Part shown: positions 34,745 through 46,071 of the stretch, piece by piece
Layout of the letters: each line of letters starts with the position of its first letter
How positions within the stretch are numbered: the first letter of the stretch is position 1
Assembly: GCA_015178975.1 (NCBI GenBank)
Contig: WHVD01000018.1
Location: 281,001-345,000 of the forward strand
Source of the DNA: Hysterangium stoloniferum
Lineage: Eukaryota; Basidiomycota; Agaricomycetes; Hysterangiales; Hysterangiaceae
Reading direction: 5' to 3'
DNA length: 64,000 nucleotides
Notes under the pieces: generated by a model
The model's database searches: none
What the model was told of the DNA's origin: nothing
Seen by the model: the letters and a program-made list of their open reading frames with translations, nothing else
Translations under genes and position numbers: made by a program

Positions 34745-36210
34745 TGATTCTTCATCAGTCCATTGGCCCAGCTGACTGTATGTGACAGCCAAGTTGGCCC
34801 TGGCTCCCAGATTGTCTGTGTGTTCAGAGCCTAGGATCAGCTCCTGGCCTCTGGCACCCTGCTATCAGTACCCCTAACCACAGTGTCACCACCTGTGGCA
34901 CCCAACACCCGTCTTTCTGTAGATTACCTTTTTGGTTATTCCATCCTGTCTCTGTCACAATGCTTCCCCATCACCTGTTATAGATGTAAATGTTATTTGC
35001 CACCTCATAACCTTTGGAATACTTGTGTTTCATTTAGTTTTAGTTTTATCCTTGTTCTCTTCCCTGCTTCCCTTGACCCATCACAACTTCTAGCTTCCTT
35101 GATCAGCCTCCTGATCATCTACTACACTTTTGTATATAAAAGTCCCTATTATGTATGCTATAGTTCTTTAGTTCTAATATCAACTTAGATTACCCTCCTT
35201 TGTTTTAAGTCCCTTTGCTTTCTTCTAATTTTCTTGAAGATGTTATCAGCCAGCTGCAACTCTTACCTCCATGACCCTTAGCATTTTGGCCTTCTGGTTG
35301 ATTCAGCTAAGCATCATCTTTAGTCTAATTCATACTACTTGCTCTTCTCAAAATACTGGAGCACCCTAATAGTTTGTGTGAGGGCACAACACATAGGTTG
35401 AAGCCAAGCTCCACTTGTTTTGTAGAACCAGACCTCCCAGTTAAGTTATTAGGAATTATTGGCAGTCTCAATATACGGGGCAAAGCACATTGATATATAA
35501 TGTTAACTACATGACCTTTATATACTAGGACATTGTCAATAATATTGAATCACTACATCACTTGCATCATATGTGTGGCTCCACTGGTTCCAACACTTGG
35601 ACCTTCAATACTCGTAACTCAATATAAGTACAAAATAACTTTTTTCCTCCCAGCATCACTTCCCCTTTGTCTTTAGACCTTAGACCTTAATATATTCAGT
35701 GCCTAGGATCCACTTGCTAGCATCCAGAATGTGTACCCTCAGTTGGTCTGCATCAGCCCATCAGCCCAGCTGACTAGATGTGACAGCCAGGTTGGCCTTG
35801 GCTCCCAGAGTGTCTGGGTATTCACAGCCTAGGATCTGCTCCCTGGCCTCCAGCACCTGCAGCTCCAGTTACTCTGCATCAACCCATCTGCTCAGCTGAT
35901 GATACATATGTGTCAGACAAGTTGGCCCCAGCTCTCAGAGTGTCTGTGTATTCAGTGCCTAGGATCTACTCACTGGCCTCCAGCACCTACACTTCCAGCT
36001 ATTCTACATTGATCCATCTACCCAGCTGATGATATATGTCAGCACCCTCGCTCTCAGAGTCTCTAGGTGTTTAGAGTCTAGGATCTCTAGCCTCCAGTAT
36101 CAGCACCTCTAGTTGTTCTGCATCAGTTCACCAGTTTAGCTGACCATATGTAATAGCCAGAGTTTCTGGGTGTTCAGAGTCAATGATCTGCTGCAGAGAG
36201 TCCAATCAGA
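34745..36210 (-). pseudogene. Decayed TPR array of an NLR gene, split by an LTR
   Basis: The stretches 34,745-34,878 and 35,695-36,210 repeat, on the same strand, the 126-bp unit of the NLR gene at 46,985-51,029 (words such as agccaagttggccctggctc, gagtgtctgggt and cagcccagctga). They amount to roughly one unit and four units. The reading frame is interrupted by indels and stops. An LTR relic lies between the two parts. This is the remnant of a second NLR locus about 11 kb from the live one. Confidence 0.7.
34880..35697 (+). repeat. Decayed LTR relic inside the TPR relic
   Basis: Aligns with 590-1155 over most of its length, including the terminal ttagaccttagacctta. It contains the shared LTR word gcacaacacataggttgaagcc near 35,385. 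CpG is almost absent. A roughly 200-bp tract near 35,455-35,650 is absent from the other copy. Confidence 0.55.
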
Positions 36211-36212
36211 AA

Positions 36213-37200
36213 GTGACTTAAAAAATGGGTGTTCTTAAAACCTCCAACCAAAGGCCAGTACCTATAATGTAACAAGCTCATATGAGTTGTTAAGTCACGG
36301 GAGGGCTGTTGGCTGGCATCAAGGCTTCCCACAAGGCTGTTGCAAAGTACATAGAATCACAATCTCTTGCAATTCTACCATCCCACATTATCCCTCCATG
36401 TCACATCCTTACTGAAACATCTACATCAGGTCATTGCCACATGAATACAAGTACAAGTGTGATCCTTATGTGTGGTATTGTTTGTGTGTAATGAAATGGT
36501 CAAAGCCGAATTGCATAACTTCAAGCAACATTGACAAAAATATTGTACAAAGTTCCTATGAATGTATGAATGGTGTGTCTAATATCCATCTACTTAAAAA
36601 AAAAAAGGATAAATTGGTGTCTTACTTTCAAATGAGACCCCAAATGGAGGCAATCAGATCACTTGTTATTCAGATGCAAGATATAGTCAACTACTTCTTG
36701 ACAGGCTTTTGTGGCATCATAGGTTTCCATGGAGAGAACTTTTGGTTCAGTAGGATTGCCAGATGGGAGATTGTCAATGATGTTGTTTGATATTTAAATT
36801 CATTTTGTTATTTCAGTCCAAAATATTTCCATGACTCATGTGAACTTTCTATACAATAGGGCCAGCAAGGATGATGCCAGCTAACAGCCCTCCAGTGACT
36901 TATGTAACAACTCATGTGAACTTGTTACTGTTAACTTTTCAGCGAAAATATGACCAGACCTATAGAGGACAAGTGCAATACTGTCTGAGTTATACTGTTG
37001 GTTATAAACACATAGGGGGGTCTCATGTGTAACTACAGGATTATACATATACTCAGAACAAGAGTGGTAAATAAATGTGGGTAATAATGACCCCAGTCAC
37101 TATATGACTTTGGCTGCTCATTTGACCCAAAAATCTAACAGTTACATGATAGGTGCTGGCTTTTGGTCAGAGGTTTTAAGCACACTTAAAAAATGATTTA
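36213..37200. repeat. Relic with paired inverted repeats
   Basis: The stretch 36,213-36,270 (gacttaaaaaatgggtgtt...cctataatgtaac) is repeated in reverse at 37,130-37,200. The next stretch, 36,271-36,325 (gttgttaagtcacggg, agggctgttggctggcatc), is repeated in reverse at 36,865-36,925. The spacing differs between the arms, so about 200 bp was inserted on the right or lost on the left. Likely a decayed DNA transposon or foldback element. Confidence 0.6.
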
Positions 37201-37631
37201 CATAAGCTCCAGGTCATAATCACAGCCACACACTCTACTTCATATATATACTTTGGCAGTGACCATAGCCTCACTTATCACACATCCCACTCCAGTTCAT
37301 TGATTGTCCATCACTGTATTTACATCATCTCTGACATTGTGATAAGCTTGGGGCTTATAGGCAGATGTGTTGGAATTGGTGATGAAACCACCCTTTTCTT
37401 AGGGGCGGTTCACCTATTTTTTCACTTTTCATAGGAGGATGCTAATTGTGGACCATGTTTTTGGAGGTTAATGCATACCAGAACCAGTGTACACCTAAAC
37501 TAGCATCCTACCTACTATGTCAGAAGGTGGTTCACTAACTGACACATTGATTGAGACATAAATACTTATATTACAAGACTATTACCACCTTGTTGATTGT
37601 GTATTACAATAAGCCAACTCATACTATTTTT

Positions 37632-38240
37632 AATAAGATGGAACTAATAACCCAGGGAAAACCCACAGGGGGGCCAAGGACTGGTAGGACTTGGCTTCAG
37701 CTTACGTGCTACACATTTGCATGATTGTCAGGTCCTAACTTCAGATGGATATGGGTATTCTGAGGAGTCCAAGAATATGTGACAGATTGAAATATTAGGA
37801 GACCTGAGGGTTCTAAAAACACACTGAAGTTGAGATGAACAAGTAGTGATTAGTGACAAGGGTAGGTACTAAGTTGGTGCTAAGTTGATATTCTGATTGG
37901 GTTGTAAGTTTAACAAATTATAGACTAAGTGATTATGCTACTAATCCAGCAAAACAAAAGGCAAATTGAGAGAACAAGAAACAATGCAGGGTAGACCATA
38001 CTAGGAATGAGGATTGAGATGGAATAAGGAGAAGTCCAGGGGAAACAACAAGAAAACAAATGAATGCATGTCATCCAGACTCAGGGGCAGATTGGAACAT
38101 GAGACCTTCAGGTGTTTAGAGGGTATAGGATATCTAAACAGAGTCCAAGTGACAAATCCTCTTTGACAACAGAAAGAAATGTCATGAGATAGGATCCAGG
38201 GCAGTGGACAACCCAATTCTTAATACATTGCCTCATCATC
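37632..38240 (-). repeat. Decayed LTR relic
   Basis: Carries the common LTR word ggacttggcttcagctta at 37,690 and resembles the solo LTR at 62,622-63,339 in the same orientation. It is CpG-poor. Ends are approximate, and the flank up to the gypsy insertion (38,619) has no gene. Confidence 0.5.
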
Positions 38241-38623
38241 TAAACATACCCTCAATCAGATCCTACTATGTTTCCTTTCCCTACCAATGTTCCTCTCATC
38301 TCTTGCTCTCCCAACAAACCTATCTCCTCCCATGTCATCTATGACACTTACACCTAAGCCAAAACCCATCCATGGTTTCAAATGATATCTTTGCAGTCTT
38401 TGTCAAATCAGAATTTGACCTCCATATGCCCACAGTGATATTGTCTATATCTGATCATAAAATAATGACATCAAGTTCTATCCATATCAGTTCAATCAGC
38501 TCATTGTGGATTTTCCACACAAACCAGAGTGGTGCTATACAGTGCAATTCATGCAAATTGGAGACTATCATGGCCCCAGGATTGTGTCATTCAGGGTTCC
38601 CAAAGAAAGTGAATGTAAGGAAC

Positions 38624-39167
38624 TGTTATGACCCGTTCCCGGATGTTTCAATATCCGACTTCTGATCTCCGACTACGGAACATCATAGTTACCGTATATT
38701 CTGCATTCTTCCCTTGTTCCGCATTTGGTAATTTGTCTGTTGACAAGTATTCACTCATTTGTTTATTATATTCCCATTTCGGAATATTGTCTCCCTGATA
38801 TGTCTTATTGTGTTTCCATTTTAAGAATACTTCCATTTCCGTCTTATTATGGTCTTAGTTTGTAGTACAATAACGAGAAGACTTATATTAGTTTCCACGA
38901 ATTTGTACTTTACCTTAGATCTGATATCGACTTAGTTTCTTATTCCTTCTCCCGTCTTTCTGTACGCTCAATATTCGGAACTCTTCGGAACTCTGAATAT
39001 CCATATCTTCCATCGTAAGTCTCACTTCTGAAATTAAGGACTTTGAGTGTTTGTGTAGAGGTGCAGCACATAAGCTGAAGCCAATGTCCTGACCCTATCC
39101 GATAGTTCCCGACTTCCCGGTGACTTTCCAATAGTTCTGGAATAAGTTCCCGACATGGCACTTAACA
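38624..39167 (+). repeat. 5' LTR of the gypsy element
   Basis: 544 bp, from TGTTATGACC to GGCACTTAACA. It differs from the 3' LTR at about 33 positions by eye, nearly all transitions. It carries the window's shared LTR word gcagcacataagctgaagcc at about 39,063. Confidence 0.95.
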
Positions 39168-39201
39168 GTATATCAGATCTCAACTCTGCGACTTGCTCAT
39201 C

Positions 39202-40431
39202 ATGGGTCCCAAACGCAAAGCTACCAAAGGACCATCCCAACTTCAATCCCCGTTGCAACTTTACACCACTCAACCCGAAACCCCAATTCAGCTGACAACA
39301 TCAGCTTCAGTCGAAGAAGTTACCGAGGAGGTTACTGAGGTAACGAGGGACCCCAATATTCCCCACACTTCCGACAACGAAGCAGAAGATCAGCTGGAGA
39401 CATTGAAAAAGAAATCTTCTGACGAACCGACTGAAATGTTGTTTATCAACTCCATTGTGAAATTCACTGACTACTTGAAATCTGCTGAGGATAGTAAAGA
39501 ATCATCCTGCACTGGAGTCAAAGAACCCGAACCATTTACTGGCAAGGATCCGAAAAAATTAAAGAATTTCCTTCTCCAATGCAGTTTCAGTTTCCGTGAT
39601 CGACCCACTGCATTTAAATCTGACAGTCGAAAAGTCAATTTCGTGCTCTCTTATCTCAAGGATACCACTCAAGATTGGTTTGAACCTGGACTATCTGGAA
39701 TATCCGACGAGACACCTGTATGGCTCGATGACTGGGACGCTTTTGTGGAAGAACTGGAAACTAATTTCGGACCTTACAATCAATCTGGCGAAGCGGAAAA
39801 TGAATTAATGACACTCAAGATGAAGGACAATCAATGAGTTTCCAATTATCTTGTCAAGTTCAATACCCTCACCGCACGATGTGGATGGGACGATTCTGCC
39901 CTCAGGCACCATTTCTATATGGGACTTCCGTCACGCCTTAAAGATGAGATCTGCAAAGATGGGAAGCCAAAAACTCTCCAACTCATGCGGATTAAAGCTC
40001 AAACATCTGATGCCCATTATTGGGAACGAAAAGCCAAGGTCTCTTGAGAGAACCCGACAGAACGTTCTCAGAATAACAAGGCGTCGACTAGCAAGTCTTC
40101 CAGCAACAACTCAGGCAATAACACTGGCAACTCTGGCACTAATACTGGCAAATCAAACTCCGACCGGAAGAAAGACAAGAAATCCAACAAGGAAAAACAG
40201 TCAACTTCCGACAAACCCAACATTTCCCATTTGTTGGGTACTGACGGTAAACTCACCCCGAAGGAGAAACAATGACGTATGGACAATGACCTCTGGCTTT
40301 TCTGCGGGAAAGGCGGACACAAGGTTTTCGACTGTACCGTTAAATCTAACTCTTCCAAGGCCCGCGTGGCAACTTCCACTACGACTACAACGTCTAAGGA
40401 AAAACCCACCACGGAGTCAAAAAAAGAGTAA
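39202..40431 (+). pseudogene. gypsy gag, interrupted by three TGA codons
   Basis: The frame runs from ATG 39,202 (MGPKRKATK) to TAA 40,429-40,431, with in-frame TGA at 39,835, 40,045 and 40,273. The capsid-like region contains EPFTGKDPKKLKNFLLQC and HHFYMGLPSRLKDEI. A Ser/Asn-rich linker follows, then a zinc-knuckle remnant whose first Cys is Trp (WLFCGKGGHKVFDC). Two of the stops lie where related copies or the context suggest Arg. The relic at 1272-2386 is the closest relative in the window. Confidence 0.85.
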
Positions 40432-43400
40432 GCAACCCTCTGAAATCTGCACGGACAGAGGATTGCGTTGACTCTCTCCGTGTTTCCGAGGTTATCCATC
40501 TCAACGCGTCCGCTCTCTCTAATCCCGATTCATTATTTGTAAAACTCATCTCTGACTCTCTTGGAAATTTAGTGTTCTGAGCTCTGATAGATTCTGGCTC
40601 CACACACTGTTTTGTAGATACCACCTTTGCCACGAAACATAATCTGAAACTCCATACTGTTCCTGCAATTTCCTTGCGTTTGTTTGACGGCACTAGCAAT
40701 ACAGCAATTACCCAAGCCTGTGACATGTCCATCCGGTTCCCTTGTGGAACATCCCAGATGGTTACTTTTTTCGTAACACAGTTGGACTCTAGCTGTTTGG
40801 TAGTTCTTGGATACAACTGGCTCACCCAATATAATCTGTTGATTGACTGGGTATTGGGCAGTATTAATTTCCAAATTCCTGACACTTCGGTTCCTCCTGC
40901 AGCGTCTCTTCCGGCTAATGCCTTTTCGGCATCAACGGCATCTCCAGCTTCTACCGAAACCTCCATGCCTCCAAAAATCTCTCTCATCAACGCTTCAGCA
41001 TTTGTTAGGGCAAGTAAACTGGATGGTTCACAGTGTTTTTTGATCAGCTTAAAAGCTGATGAAGCATCTGGATGTTTTACGACCCCAGAATTATCCGAGC
41101 TAAAAGCCGACCTGGAAGGAGTTCCCAAAAAATACCATGATTTCGTGGACATTTTCAGTAAGCAAAAAGCTGACAGGCTTGCACCACATAGGCCCTACGA
41201 CTTAAAAATTGATATTGAGCCCGGTTCAAACCCTCCATTAGGACCTATTTACCCATTAGCCCAATCAGAACTTTCATCTATTCGGGAGTTCCTGGATGAA
41301 CATCTGTCAATAGGTTTTATCCATCCCTCAAAGTCTCTGTATGGAGCACCCATCCTTTTCGTCAGAAAGAAGGATGGCTCCCTTCGACTCTGTGTCGATT
41401 TCAGAGGATTAAATTCCATCACACAGAAAGATAAGTATCCACTTCCACTCGTTACCGATTTACTTGATGCCCCATGGAAAGCTCAGATCTACACCAAAAT
41501 AGACCTCAAACACACCTATCATTTGGTCCAAATTGCCGAGGGTGATGAATGGAAAACTGCTTTTCGGACTCGCTATGGATCCTTTGAATGGTTGATTATG
41601 CCGTTCGGCCTTACCAATGCCCCTTCCACTTTTCAATGTTTTGTTAATGATATATTTTCCGACATGCTTGACGTATGTGTTATAGTCTATTTGGACAACA
41701 TTTTGGTATTTTCCGAAGATCCCACTCTTCACAATGAACAGGTCCGTGAAGTATTCTGCAGACTCCGTAAAAACAGTCTTTTCGCCAACAGTAAAAAATA
41801 CTACTTTGATATGGATTCTATTGAATACTTAGGTTTCATTATCGGACCTGAGGGTCTCTGTATGGATGAAACCAAGGTTCAAGTTGTCCGTGATTGGCCC
41901 GAACCACGAAAAGTCAAGGACATTCAGTCATTTTTAGGTTTCGCCAACTTTTACCGTTGTTTTATTCAGAACTACTCGGATATTACAGTACCGCTCACTC
42001 GTCTTACACGTAAACTCAACCTTGGGTCTTTGATGATAAATGCCGTTCCGCTTTTCAGACTTTAAAAAAATGCTTTCACTTCTGCCCCGATTCTTTCCCA
42101 TTGAAACCTGATGTTCCGATTATTGTAGAAACCGATGCTTCTGATTATGCAATTGCTGCGATTCTTTCCATTCAAGATTCCGATGGTGAAATTCATCCGG
42201 TCGCATTCCTTTCTCAGACACTGAAAGTGTCCGAACTCAACTATGACGTTCATGATAAGGAACTTTTGGCAATTTTTGAAGCTTTCAAACATTGGCGCCA
42301 TTATCTCGAAGGTTCCGCAACTCCCGTTGACGTTGTTACCGATCACAAAAATCTCGAATATTTTTCTACCACTAAACTTTTAACCCGCCGGCAAGCCCGC
42401 TGGTCTGAATTCCTTTCCGCTTTCAACATGATTATCCGTTTCTGACCCGGACGTCTTGGTGGAAAACCAGATGCCATGACTCGACGATGGGACGTCTATC
42501 CTAAAGAGGGGAAAAGTAACTATGCCATTGTTAATACGCATAACTTGAAACCGGTTTTTACAACACAACAACTTTCCACATCTATTCGAGCAACTTCCCT
42601 CTACTATCCAATTATGCATACCATCATGATTATGGACATTGAGCAATTACATCAAGATATCCTTTCTGCACTCACTTCCGATCTGGCTCTCAAGCCACAC
42701 CTCGAAGTTCCTGACAATCCCGACCAACCCCGATGGTCACAAGACTCTCAAGGTTTTATCTGTCTTGATGGACGTATCTACGTTCCAGATTCCAACAATC
42801 TCCAACTCCACGTACTTCAGTATAAACACGATCATCCAATCTCCGGACATTACGGCATTAACAATACTCTTGGTTTAATCCATAGAGAATATACTTGGCC
42901 CAACCTCCAAGATTTCGTAACCCAGTTCTGTAAGCCATGCACCACCTGCTTATGCTCTAAGACCCAGAGGCATAAGCTGTAAGGCCTTCTCAAGCAACTT
43001 CCGATACCAGAAAAACCCTGGAACTCAATTTCCATGGATTTTATCAAACAACTCCTGACTTCCGAAGGCTTTACATCCATTCTAGTTGTTGTGGATTGAT
43101 TCTCGAAACAAGGCATTTTCATACCCACTCATGATACAATCATGTCCTTACAATTAGCGGAACTTTTCATTATCCACCTATTTTCCAAACATGGAGTTCC
43201 GTCTCACATAACTTCTGATCGAGGCTCCAAGTTCGTCTCCCATTTCTTCCAGGCCCTCGGAAAAGCCCTCAACATGAAACTACACTTCACCTCAGGATAT
43301 CACCCAGAAGGTGATGGACAAATGGAAGGTGTAAATCAAACATTGGAACTATATCTCCGCATCTATTGCAATTATCAACAGGACAACTGGAGATCCCTTC

Positions 43401-44095
43401 TTCCGATCGTGGAATTCACCTACAATAACTCTCGGAATGCAACTACCAGCGTATCTCCTTTTTTCGCCAACAAAGGCTATAATCCAAATCTCACTGTACA
43501 TTCCGAATGAGATTTAGCTTCTGTCAGTGCTCAAGAATTTATTACCGACCTCGACGAATTACATCATGAACTTCGGAAAGCTATTTCTTCTGCACAGGAA
43601 TATTGTCAATGTTCTGCAGACAAAAACAGGATCCCGCCTCCTAATTTTAAAATTGGTGATCAGGTTTTTGTAAAAGCTCAATTTTTCCATACTACCCGAC
43701 CTTCTAAAAAACTCGCTGAGAAATTCTTAGGCCCTTTTGAAATTACAGCACAAGCCGGTTCATTCTCATGGACTCTCCGACTTCCCGATAGTATGCGAGC
43801 AGTTCACCCCGTTTTCCACGTTTCCATGTTAGAACCCTGTGTTCCTAACAAAATCCCAGAATGTATTCAACCTCCGTCCCCTCCGGTCATCATTGATGGA
43901 GAACCTGAATTTGAAGTTTCCGAAATTTTGGATTCTAAAATCGACAATCGCTGACGTACTTGTAAATTGCTCTATTTAGTGAAATGGGCAGGTTATGAAG
44001 GTACCGACGAGGAAACTTCATGGATATTGGCGGAAATTGTTACTGACTTCCACACAGCTTATCCAAGCAAACCCGGATCTTTATCATCATTCTAA
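40432..44095 (+). pseudogene. gypsy pol (protease, RT, RNase H, integrase, chromodomain), interrupted
   Basis: Order of domains: aspartic protease (ALIDSGS, Asp at 40,590), reverse transcriptase from about 41,220 to 41,990 (FVRKKDGSLRLCVDFRGLN, IMPFGLTNAPSTFQ, YLDNILVFS), RNase H from 42,101 (IIVETDASDYAIAAIL), integrase from about 42,780 with an HHCC finger (CKPCTTC), an Asp in SMDFI, an Asp in SDRGSKF and a Glu in DGQMEGVNQ, and a C-terminal chromodomain (LLYLVKWAGYEGTDEETSW). The second Asp of the RT YxDD box is Asn (codon 41,697-41,699). Stops: TGA at 40,578, 42,443, 43,097, 43,508 and 43,952, TAA at 42,980. Small indels shift the frame between about 42,015 and 42,105. Confidence 0.9.
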
Positions 44096-44195
44096 CCCTT
44101 TTCTGCTTTCTTTCTGTTCAGTCTCTGACACCTCCGACACTTCCGATATCACACTCATTTTTAGGTTTTGCAAGTCAAAAAAAATATTATTAGAA

Positions 44196-45267
44196 CTATC
44201 TTAGAGTCTCTGATACCCCAAATCCACTTTCCATCCCGATTTCCATCTCATCAGCAACCTCCGCACTTTCCACCATATCCTTCACCTCTTCATCCTCACT
44301 CTCTGATACTTCTGGCCCATTTCCTGACTCCCACCTTTTCTCGACACATTCCGCCAACGGATCATTAGGCTGTTCCCGTGCCTTATCGGAAAATCTCTCA
44401 GATACTGTGATAACACTGATGCTAACCATTACCTTCTCCAGGAATTCATTTTGCCTCCAGAAGTTTCGGACCAACGAACGGAAACCTTTTTCCTGGATTT
44501 CATTATGGTGATCTAGTGTATCCCGCATTTTCATAACTTCTGTCCCGATAAAGACCAATGTGTCAACAGTGTCCTTGAGGAGCTCCATGCCCATACTATC
44601 CGTTCTCGGCACCTCAGTTTCCGCAGCTTTGGCCGCTCCCGAACTTTCCACGTCGTTAGCTTTCTGAGCCTTCTCACCTTTTGAAACCCTTTTCGAGGTG
44701 AGAGTGCACGGAAGTTTAAGAACCACGCAGGGATAGCAAGTTCCACCCCATTTTACCTTCTGTTTCCAACATGTCATATTCCGTATGGAACATCAATAAC
44801 ACAGATTATCATGGACGACTTCCATCCGTTCTGGAGCCTTGACCTTTGGCTTCTGTTTCAGAAGTTAATCAAATACCGGCCTTTTGTAGACGCACTTACT
44901 TTAGGACTCAAAGGTCCAGCCTCTCTCTCTACCTCCATCTCCACGGCTTTTCACTGTACCCAATAGTTATCGGTTGGAACCACGGAAATTTATGGATTGT
45001 ACTTACCTTTCCTTTCCTTATTTCCTCACGTTTTTTCGCCGCCTCTGACTCCCACTGTAACTTTTCTGCCTCTTCCTTCTTTTTCTGAACCTCTGCCGTT
45101 TTCCAGATCCATGCTTCTTTTTCCACCTTCGCTCACTCCAACTCCCATTTTTCCGCCTCTTCCGCATCTTTCAACTCCTGCATCAACGCCTTTTCCTCCT
45201 CCTCCTGTCATCACTTCAACTCCTCCATCCTTTGTCGTTTTTGTTGAAGTTCTGCGACCTTCGACAT
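44196..45267 (-). pseudogene. Antisense accessory gene of the gypsy element
   Basis: It lies between pol and the 3' LTR, on the opposite strand. Exon 1 (45267-45007) starts MSKVAELQQKRQRMEELK and is a highly charged coiled-coil. A 154-bp intron with donor GTAAGT (45,006) and acceptor TTTCAG (ending 44,853) joins it in phase to exon 2 (44852-44196). Exon 2 has a six-Cys pattern, C-x2-C-x6-C then C-x2-C-x6-C (CYPCVVLKLPC), and a long helical, acidic C-terminal part ending SETLR. In-frame TGA codons (two adjacent plus one in exon 1, one in exon 2 between the first two Cys) mirror those in gag-pol. The Cys pattern looks zinc-binding; the function is unknown. Confidence 0.65.
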
Positions 45268-45522
45268 TTTTTGAAGTACAGCAATTTTGGTATCTGAATC
45301 GTCCGGGGTAGTGATGAATAATGGTCGATGAATCAACATGCAAGTTGTGGATAAAGAAACAAAAATGTTAATTTGAATATTTGGAGGTTTTTATACTCAG
45401 AACAACAGCCGAAACTCTCACCTCCAGAATTGCGTAAATTTCACGACACATAATAATCAGCCGTCACTTCAATCACTCAGTACCTAATCGCCTCTATAGG
45501 ATTTCGGCCTAACAGAGGGTAC

Positions 45523-46066
45523 TGTTACAACCCATTCCCGGATGTTTCAATATCCAACTTCCAATCTCCTACTACGGAACATCATAGTTACCATATATTC
45601 TGCATTCTTCCCTTGTTCTGCATTTGGTAATTTGTCCGTTGACAAGTATTCACTCGTTTGTTTATTATATTCCCGTTTTGGAATATTGTCTCACTGATAT
45701 GTCTTGTTGTATTTCCATTTTAAGAATACTTCCATTTCCGTCTTATTATGGTCTTAGTTTGTAGTACAATAATGAGAAGACTTATATTAGTTTCTGTGAA
45801 TTTGTACTTTACCTTAGATCTGATATCGACTTAGTTTCTTATTCCTTCTCTTGTCTTTCTGTACGCTCGATATTCGGAACTCTTCGGAACTCTGAATATC
45901 CATATCTTCCATCGTAAGTCTCACTTCTGAAATTAAGGACTTTGAGCGTTTGCATAGAGGTGCAGCACATAAGCTGAAGCCGACGTCCTGACCCTATCCG
46001 ATAGTTCCTGACTTCCTGGTGACTTTCCGATAGTTCCAGAATAAGTTCCCGACATGGCACTTAACA
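45523..46066 (+). repeat. 3' LTR of the gypsy element
   Basis: 544 bp, same length as the 5' LTR, from TGTTACAACC to GGCACTTAACA, followed directly by the ggaac target duplication. Confidence 0.95.
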
Positions 46067-46071
46067 GGAAC

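Larger units (their letters stand above)
38624..46066 (+). mobile_element. Complete Ty3/gypsy chromovirus-type retrotransposon, inactivated
   Basis: A 7,443-bp element bounded by a perfect 5-bp target duplication ggaac (38619-38623 and 46067-46071) and two 544-bp LTRs. Internal order: gag, protease, reverse transcriptase, RNase H, integrase and chromodomain, then an antisense gene, then a purine-rich stretch (cagagggtac) before the 3' LTR. A tatatcaga stretch just after the 5' LTR may be a primer site for initiator tRNA-Met. At least eight in-frame TGA codons, one TAA and small frameshifts interrupt gag-pol. The element is complete in outline but cannot make its proteins without readthrough. 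Confidence 0.95.

Noticed and set aside
44997-45311. Plus-strand frame of 104 codons after the gypsy pol
   Set aside because: Pro/Ser/Thr/Phe-rich complement of the charged coiled-coil coded on the other strand; it has no relation to pol.
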